Of a stretch of DNA of 64,000 nucleotides, positions 57,690 to 64,000 are shown piece after piece. The stretch is from Phorcus lineatus (Eukaryota; Mollusca; Gastropoda; Trochida; Trochidae), in NCBI GenBank assembly GCA_921293015.1, contig OV121091.1, positions 8,833,755 to 8,897,754 of the forward strand, written 5' to 3'. The notes under the pieces are model-generated. The model was not told the origin of the DNA. It saw nothing but the letters and a program-made list of their open reading frames with translations, and made no database searches. The first letter of the stretch is position 1; every line of letters begins with the position of its first letter. Position numbers and translations under genes: made by a program.

Positions 57690-58560
57690 TCTAAACGGAG
57701 GTTAATATATAACCATTCATACTTAAGTGAAGCATTTGAATTGGTTGCATGTTACGGGTGAAGCGGATTGACTTTGCCCAGTCTGCAAGACGCTTCAATT
57801 TATCATTGATATTAATTGCAGTTTCACCGGGGTCATCAATTATTGCGTATGAATATGTATGAGCCACGTAAAGGCGTATCTTACTGTCTATACCGCCGAA
57901 CTCATCATTTATATACACAATAAATAAGAGTGGTCTTAAAACTTTACGTCAGCAAAGATAACTCTTTGAACAGATCGAAATCCACTAATTAGAACACATT
58001 GTTTCCAATTTTGAAGATAACATTCGAACCATTATATCATATTACCCTTGATACCCTATCTCAATTAATGAGTAATGCCATTATACCAAACTCTGTCAAA
58101 GGCTTTGTGTACATCACAAAAACGATACTAATTTCTGTACAGTCATTCAGTAATAGAGAATACTAAACGACCTTCCATTTTATACTATTTTTATTAAACG
58201 AGTTAATGATTAAGTATAAAACGAGAGAAAGCGAGTTTGATACCAAAACATTAACGAGTTTAATGAAAATAGTATTAAATTGAAATGAAGACCTCATTCT
58301 CTCTTAAATATTTTGAGACATGTTTTAAAAAATACTTTCAAAAACGTTTGTCAAGGAACGCGTAAGTGCATCCGTTTTGTAATTAAAGCAAAGATTAACA
58401 CTACCTTCTTATGATTAGGGACAACGGACATTTATTTCGAAACTTGTGGCAATAGCTTTTATGTGGGCGATAAGTTAAAGACGTCTGCGAGGGGAGGGGG
58501 GGGGGGGGGGGGGGAGAGGAGGGGCAAACATTTCAGTTCATTTTAAGAACCGTTTTGCTT
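57690..58560 (-). pseudogene. LINE-G: heavily degraded reverse transcriptase, antisense
   Basis: In broken minus frames from right to left: SLTNVFESIF (about 58325), FCDVHKAFDRVWYNGI (motif A, about 58080-58130), ISGFRSVQRVIFADV, and VYINDEFGGIDSKIRLYVAH (57918 on), where YADD is replaced by YVAH. TAININDKLKRLADWAKS follows. It is a Jockey/CR1-type RT with many stops and shifts, among the most decayed copies here. Confidence 0.75.
58489..58524 (+). repeat. Homopurine tract with 19-G run
   Basis: Uninterrupted G from 58496 to 58514 within GGGGA...GAGAGGAGGGG. It may form G-quadruplex and is prone to sequencing or assembly error. Confidence 0.9.
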
Positions 58561-59380
58561 ATGGCGTCAGGACCGATTGATTTTGTTGTATATTTTGAAA
58601 GAATACAATGAATTTCATCTGTAAATAGATACACCTTAGAGGATTATCAATATCAGAAATACTGCCTTCGATATTTTTGTCCTGATAGGTAATTTTACTT
58701 TAATGTGTAACAGTGGACTCCAATATTGACAACATTGACGATGATCTAAGATAAACTCTCGACACTGGAAAGTTGTTCACTTACCATTGAATCAGAGTGC
58801 ATATATCATGTAATTTGTGTTTAGTTTGGACGTCAATAAAATAACTTCAGCAAAAATTACAAAGTTCTCCCATTGTCAACGTGTTAAATAACCATTCTAG
58901 ACTTATTTAAGGATCGTCTGGTTTCTAGTGCCAAATTTTAGCATGTCGAAATAGACAGAAGGGGTCATATTTTCGAAATTTCGATTTTGTAAAATTTCGA
59001 ATAAAATGTTCCATATCGACTCTCTGAGAATAAAATTAGCACAATCACATTTACTTAGTGCAAAGGAACAAACATGACTCATTTTTAAAGCAGTTGAAAA
59101 CTTATGAAGGATTGTGAAGTTAAAAGTAAAAATAATTGTTTTCGAAATTTTGACCCCTCGTCACAAGCTGATATCGTTGTGCGCATGCGTCAGCAGTAGA
59201 TGTTGGTGAAAATTGTCTCTGACACTTATGTATATAAAAACCATATAAGACAACTTTATTCGCTGAAAAGTGTCTGAAGTAAGATGGGAGACAGCCTAGA
59301 ACAGTGGAGAGCAAGAGCGGGGGTATTCCGCCATCCTAGAGGACTAAAACAAGTCGAATCAGTCTGCCCTTACAGCCCGT
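58561..59380. other. Spacer, may include 5' UTR of LINE-H
   Basis: No gene recognised. GC content rises from about 59270, perhaps marking the start of LINE-H. Confidence 0.4.
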
Positions 59381-59387
59381 AATCAAA

Positions 59388-59617
59388 ATGGACCGCCTCG
59401 ACAGCCATAGCCTACCGGATGTTGTTATGCTTCACAGTTTTGTCAACGGTCTGGACCCTAGGTATCGCAATCTATCAAGTCCACTAGCTTTGAGTACTCT
59501 TTGCCAATGCCTTTGATTAATGATCTATTGTTACGTGCTGGTGTCGAATCCAACCCTGGCCCTGACAGACGTCAGAAGCAACTTAAACTGACCGAAGCAA
59601 GTGAAAATGACCGGTAA
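59388..59617 (+). pseudogene. LINE-H N-terminal peptide with 2A-like motif
   Basis: ATG 59388 opens 42 codons (MDRLDSHSLPDVVMLH...) to TGA 59514. In the next frame a 36-codon stretch from ATG 59507 reads LLLRAGVESNPGPDRR and stops at 59615-59617. GVESNPGP has the VExNPGP core of 2A ribosome-skipping peptides known at the N-termini of some LINEs; the usual Asp before Val is Gly here. The flanking ORFs share one frame and the 2A part is in another, so either two small indels compensate or the frame use is unusual. Whether skipping would occur is unknown. Confidence 0.6.
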
Positions 59618-60575
59618 TAAAACAGAGTTTGAGAGACTTATGGATGAACTGCAGAAGATAAACACAAAAGTAGATAATGTGCAAATAGATCTCTCAGAAC
59701 GTCTAGATAAACTTACAAAATCTGTTGGTACAATTAAGAAATCAGTGGATGAGCTATCAAGTAAGTGCACTAAGCTTGAAGAAGAGAACTTTTCATTGAA
59801 AGCTAATGTTTCAGATCTCGTAAGTAAACTAGATTACCTGGAAAATCAAGGTAGAAGAAACAGTCTCCTTTTCCACGGTGTTGCTAAGGTAAAATCAAAT
59901 GAAACTTGGAGTGATTGTGAAGACTTAGTGCGAAGTGTACTACGTGATAAGATGAACATTGAGGACTCTCTTCTCACTATTGAGAGAGCTCACCGGATTA
60001 ACCAAGGTGAATCAATCATCATAAAGTTGCTGGATTTCAACATGAAAACTGAGATTCTACGGAGTACACGACTACTAAAAGATACAGGTATCTATGTCTT
60101 AGAGGACTGTTCCCTCAAAGTTAGATTGATCAGAAAAAAGCTAAAAACTATAATGGATTCAGAAAAAGAAAAGGGTCGAAAATCAAAGTTAAGATTTGAT
60201 AAGCTGATCTTTGAGGATGGAGAGGTTGTGAGCGGGAACAGTCAGGAGGATGAAGCTGTGTTCTCCAGGAGAGGTAACAGAAGTCACTCTGAAACATCAT
60301 CACTTACCTTGGACAGGGGCCGGGCTCATCACCAGGGAGTTATCTCCCTTTTGACATGGAATATACAGGGATTACAGTCCAAATTGTTCAACTCTGGATT
60401 TTTAGGATAGTGTTCACAATTTGACATTATTGGATTCCTGGAGGTTTGGAGCAATGTAAACAAGGAGTTAATACAAAACATATTTCCAAATTACAGTCCT
60501 CATTACAACTTGAGAGATTATAACAATAGAGGTGGAGTTCTAGTTATGATTAGAAGTCAATTGAAATTGGTGTGA
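59607..60575 (+). pseudogene. LINE-H ORF1-like coiled coil fused to endonuclease N-terminus
   Basis: From ATG 59607: a long coiled coil (about residues 5-75, DLSERLDKLTKSVGTIKKSV), an RRM-like strand NSLLFHGVAK and a C-terminal-domain-like DTGIYVLEDCSLKVRLIRKK. Then, with no stop, come ISLLTWNIQGLQSKL (endonuclease motif with catalytic Asn) and, after an in-frame TAG (60408), FDIIGFLEVW (catalytic Glu) and RGGVLVMI. The frame shifts near 60570. The joined layout suggests one polyprotein in the live ancestor. Confidence 0.8.
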
Positions 60576-61165
60576 AGAAAAAAATTACAACATACAGTGA
60601 TTGTATTTTCCTTGTTTTGGATGCAAAGTTTTTCTGTATGGACAGAGATGTCATACTAGGATTTGTATATGTCCATCCTGCAGCCTCATCAATTGTGACG
60701 GGCATTGAATATCTTGACAGTGTTATATTAGATCTGAAATGTCGTTGTAATGAAACACATACCATGATCTCTGGTGACTTTAACGCCAGGACTGGCGCCT
60801 TATTAGATTACATATTAGGTGACAAAACAGATCTCATTCCAGAATTAGATGGTGTAAATGATATTATTGATACATTTGATTCCCCACGATATTCAAGAGA
60901 TTCTGAAATATACAACTATGGAAAGGAACTTATTAATCTCTGCTGCAGTTATGGATTACACATTGTGAATGTCAGATCTAAAATTGACACTCAAGGTGCA
61001 TATACAAACAAAGGCTGCAGTCTCGTCGACTATGTGTTGTGTTCTACTAATTTATTCAATTCAATTGTGGATTTTAGTGTATGCACGAAAATAGAATCAG
61101 ATCATTTTCCTATTGTTTGTGAATTAAAATGTTTGTTTTTGACAGGAGACTGTCAAATTGAATGA
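60572..61165 (+). pseudogene. LINE-H endonuclease, C-terminal part
   Basis: The frame reads YSDCIFLVLDAKF, ILGFVYVHPAAS, MISGDFNARTGAL (catalytic Asp/Asn of GDFNAR), KGCSLVDYVLCS and KIESDHFPIVCEL (catalytic Asp/His of SDH). All APE-type catalytic residues visible in this part are intact. It leaves the next frame by a shift near a T-run at about 61135. Confidence 0.85.
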
Positions 61166-63773
61166 TTGTAAGACAATTGCTATTAAGAAGTACACGTGCA
61201 AACCTCCGCATTCAGACAAGTTTGACTCTATTTTACAGGAAAATCTAATCACAATGTCTTTAGTTGACTTTCACGACATAGCTACAGACCATCCATCTCT
61301 AGGTGCGAAAATGTTGACTGACATTACACAAGAAACTGCATCTTCTTGTGGAATGAATTCTACCTCTGGGAAGAGACTTGATAGTCATAAACACCAATGG
61401 TTTGATCAGGACTATGAACATTTGAAATGTGATAAATATGCACTTTTAGATAGATTTCGTTTCTCTGGAGAGTTTTCCCACCTCCAAGATTTTCATAAAG
61501 TAAGAAATAAGTTCCGAGAACTGTATCGTCACAAGAAGGAAGAATATACATTATCTATAACCAATGCAATATTGTCAGATTTTTCTAGTGGTAACAAGGT
61601 TAAATCATTTTGGTCTAATGTGAGACATTTTAGTAGCGCTTCTTGTAGACCTGTACCATCAATTGACTGTTTGACGTGGGTTGAATATTTTAAAGATGTT
61701 TTGAATATCCAAGATGTTTATATCGATGAAGAATTTCTCTCTTTTACTAAAGATTATGTTGTTAATCACGATATGCAAGAGTCCAGTTGTGGAACCTGTA
61801 TGGATGACGATATTAATAACATTGTGAACAGGGAAATAAGTATTGACGAGGTTAATTTTGCAATTTCTAGTTTACGGTGTAATAAAAGTCCAGGACCAGA
61901 TGGTATTCGTCCTCAGATGTTTAAGGCAAATAGAATCGTTTTACAGTCATATTTATGCACGTTATTTAATGGCATTTTTAGTTCAGGTGTGTTTCCAGAT
62001 CAGTGGTCACTTAGTATTATAGTTCCGTTGCATAAGAAGGGAAACATTCACCAAGTAGATAACTATCGTGGTATATCTCTTATGGACATCTGTGTCAAGA
62101 TTTGTACTTCAATTTTGAACCAACGTTTAAAAGAGGTTGTGGACGTGCTAGATTTGTACCCTGAATGTCAAGGCGGCTTTCGCAAAGGATACTGTACCAT
62201 CGATAATATTTTTACACTCCAGAGTGTCGTACAGAAATATTTGTCTAAAAAGGGTGGTAGATTTTATTGTTTGTTTGTTGATTTCCGTAAGGCTTTTGAT
62301 TCAGTAAATAGAGACCTTCTTTGGTTTGTTTTGTTATCAAATAATATTCATGGTTCTATGTTCAATATCATTAGAGATATGTATTCAAAGACAAAGGCTG
62401 GTGTTAAATTAAATAATTTAAACGTCTCGGAGTATTTTGATTCTATGAGTGGAGTTAGACAAGGCTGCATCCTAAGTCCTTTATTATTTACGTTATTTGT
62501 CAATCAGTTACATACCGAATTATCTACTTCTGGAGAAAGAGGCGTATTTACCGATTCCGAGTTTATGGATCTGTATTTATTACTGTATGCAGACGATTTG
62601 TGTTTGTTTGGAGATTCGGTAGCTAGTCTTCAGAGAAAGATCAATGTATTATTTGCCTTTTGTAAAAAGTGGGGTTTGACATTAAATTTTCAGAAAGTAG
62701 AGGTTTTAGTTTTCAGAAATGGTGGTACTTTGAGGCGGTATGAATCTTGGTACTTCGGTAATCATAAGTTAAACATTGCTTCATACTATAATTATTTGGG
62801 TTTATTGTTTTCAAGTAGACTTTCATGGTCCAAATCAGTACAAAATCTGGTAAATAAAGCGAATAACGCTTTGTCTTCAGTTAAGGTTTTTAGTAGAAGA
62901 TTGAAAAATGTTTCTCCAACTATTTTGTTTAAAATCTTTGATGTTCAGATAAAGCCTATCATTTTGTATGCTTCAGAAATATGGGGTTTTCAGAAATGGC
63001 ATGTTATTGAACAGTTTCACATTAGGTTTTGTAAGTTTGTGTTGGGTGTCAGTTATAAATGCTCTAACGCTGCTGTTTTAGCTGAATGTGGTAGAAATTA
63101 TTTCTTTGTTGATACTCTCTTACGTACTGTGAAGTATTGGTTCAAACTTTTACACTATCATAGGGATAGATACCCCAAGCAATGCTATTTTATGTTATAT
63201 AAACTTAACAAAGTTGAAAGAAAAACATGGGTATTCTTTGTAAAAAATATTTTGTTTAATTATGGTTTTGGTTTTGTTTTGGAGGCACAAGGTGTTGGAG
63301 ACGAGGAACGATTTTTAAAAGAAATTCATTTAAGAGTAAGTGACTGCCATAAGCAGCTTATATTTTCTGAAATGCATAAATGTTCTTCTCTTGATGTTTA
63401 TTCAAAAATCAAATTTGTATTTTGTATCGAACCATATTTAACTTTTTTGAAATCCAAAGATGCAAGGCGCAGAATAACAATGTTGCGAATAGGTTCACTT
63501 CCATTATATAAGAATATTGGTAGATTTGATGGAATTCCAAGGCACCAAAGACTCTGCTATATTTGTAATGACAACTTTATAGAAAACGAGTTCCATTTCT
63601 TGTTTGAATGTAGAATTTATAATGATCTGCGCTGTAAATATTTTAAATCTTTACCATATCACATTGACCAGCAATGTTTTGTAAATACTTTAAAATGTAA
63701 TAATCTTTCCACGACCATAATTGTTCCAATTACATTGAGGAAGCATTTTTTACTGCATTCCCAGTACACGTGA
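61158..63773 (+). CDS. LINE-H reverse transcriptase and C-terminal domain, 871 open codons
   Basis: Open from 61158 (within the linker) to TGA 63771-63773. Order: linker HQWFDQDYEHLK; RT finger NKSPGPDGIRPQM; DNYRGISLMDICVKI; GGFRKGYCTIDNIFTL; motif A FVDFRKAFDSVN (about residue 373); motif B GVRQGCILSPLLF; motif C YADD (about residue 476); thumb YLGLLFSSRLSW; and a C-terminal knuckle CYICN...EFHFLFEC (about residues 798-820). All RT catalytic aspartates are present, making this the best-kept RT in the window. In life it would nick target DNA and prime cDNA from element RNA. Without its broken N-terminal part it is not expected to be made as such. Confidence 0.9.
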   Translation: MNDCKTIAIKKYTCKPPHSDKFDSILQENLITMSLVDFHDIATDHPSLGAKMLTDITQETASSCGMNSTSGKRLDSHKHQWFDQDYEHLKCDKYALLDRFRFSGEFSHLQDFHKVRNKFRELYRHKKEEYTLSITNAILSDFSSGNKVKSFWSNVRHFSSASCRPVPSIDCLTWVEYFKDVLNIQDVYIDEEFLSFTKDYVVNHDMQESSCGTCMDDDINNIVNREISIDEVNFAISSLRCNKSPGPDGIRPQMFKANRIVLQSYLCTLFNGIFSSGVFPDQWSLSIIVPLHKKGNIHQVDNYRGISLMDICVKICTSILNQRLKEVVDVLDLYPECQGGFRKGYCTIDNIFTLQSVVQKYLSKKGGRFYCLFVDFRKAFDSVNRDLLWFVLLSNNIHGSMFNIIRDMYSKTKAGVKLNNLNVSEYFDSMSGVRQGCILSPLLFTLFVNQLHTELSTSGERGVFTDSEFMDLYLLLYADDLCLFGDSVASLQRKINVLFAFCKKWGLTLNFQKVEVLVFRNGGTLRRYESWYFGNHKLNIASYYNYLGLLFSSRLSWSKSVQNLVNKANNALSSVKVFSRRLKNVSPTILFKIFDVQIKPIILYASEIWGFQKWHVIEQFHIRFCKFVLGVSYKCSNAAVLAECGRNYFFVDTLLRTVKYWFKLLHYHRDRYPKQCYFMLYKLNKVERKTWVFFVKNILFNYGFGFVLEAQGVGDEERFLKEIHLRVSDCHKQLIFSEMHKCSSLDVYSKIKFVFCIEPYLTFLKSKDARRRITMLRIGSLPLYKNIGRFDGIPRHQRLCYICNDNFIENEFHFLFECRIYNDLRCKYFKSLPYHIDQQCFVNTLKCNNLSTTIIVPITLRKHFLLHSQYT

Positions 63774-63867
63774 TTGTAAATTACCACAACTGTATAAATA
63801 CACATATTTGTTTACTCTGTATTGTACGTGGGCCTAAGGCCTTTTACGAAATAAACTTGATTGATTA

Positions 63868-64000
63868 AAATTAAGCTGATACAGTTATTTTTTGGGTATG
63901 ATAAAACTTTCGTCTTACAGAATAATTGATCTGCAACTTTGTTTTGAAAATTCAACCTTATACATTACATTTTCGCAATGCTACGATACCTCAAAGGCAT
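63868..64000. other. Flank beyond LINE-H
   Basis: AT-rich; nothing recognised before the window ends. Confidence 0.4.

Larger units (their letters stand above)
59388..63867 (+). mobile_element. LINE-H: large single-ORF-type LINE with intact RT half
   Basis: Runs from at least 59388 to a 3' end with GTGGGCCTAAGGCCTTTTA, AATAAAC and a TTGATTGATT tail at about 63865. It codes for an N-terminal peptide with a 2A-like motif, a coiled-coil/RRM-like ORF1 part fused to endonuclease, RT and a Cys/His C-terminus. The exact 5' end and target duplication were not found. Shifts at about 59510, 59600, 60570 and 61135 and a stop at 60408 break an otherwise long frame. Confidence 0.88.

Overview
This looks like AT-rich nuclear DNA of an animal, most likely a marine invertebrate and probably a mollusc. 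Three things point there: a Wnt6-type gene with animal splice sites, a crowd of APE-type LINEs of several clades, and small repeats whose ends (GGCGTTAAAC; AAGGGAAATAACTC) I recall as common in molluscs. The species call is inference. There are no bacterial operons, rRNA genes or CRISPR arrays.

Host gene: only one is convincing. Two exons of a Wnt gene, best matched to Wnt6, lie on the minus strand at 44413-44690 and 24097-24558. Both are open, their splice sites agree in phase, and the last holds the Wnt C-terminus and stop. The intron between them is about 19.9 kb and mostly transposon remains. The 5' exons were not found.

Left part (1-24 kb): a LINE at the left edge (minus, 1-1975), a second LINE (minus, 5496-8430) abutting an RNase H-bearing LINE fragment (8437-9088), and a second short RNase H piece near 10.4 kb. 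A full-length L1-like element follows (11270-17270) with a perfect 15-bp target duplication. It carries a nested 182-bp SINE with its own perfect 13-bp duplication, and it lies between two inverted minisatellite arrays of one repeat family. After these come an LTR- or promoter-like stretch near 19.5 kb, a tentative short exon at 21.3 kb and an internally deleted Tc1-like transposase (22.5-22.8 kb).

Wnt6 intron (24.6-44.4 kb): a SINE, an L1-like ORF1 fragment, a CR1/Rex1-like LINE (28.3-33.0 kb) split by a 2042-bp DNA transposon with 8-bp target duplication and about 49-bp inverted termini, an antisense LINE, an LTR-retrotransposon remnant broken by a LINE that is itself broken by a Tc1-like element, a second gag fragment, a nearly complete CR1/Rex1-like LINE (39.9-43.1 kb), a pogo-like repeat and a tRNA-derived SINE.

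Right part (44.7-64 kb): a LINE 3' end with a nested LINE tail, two inverted 288-bp GGATCC-rich repeats 6.6 kb apart, a 143-bp palindrome, a tRNA-like sequence, two degraded antisense LINE pieces, and a large LINE (about 59.4-63.87 kb) with an intact RT half, an ORF1-like coiled coil fused in frame to the endonuclease, and a 2A-like motif near its N-terminus. No LINE here is open from end to end, so all appear dead as autonomous copies. The nested insertions give a relative time order.
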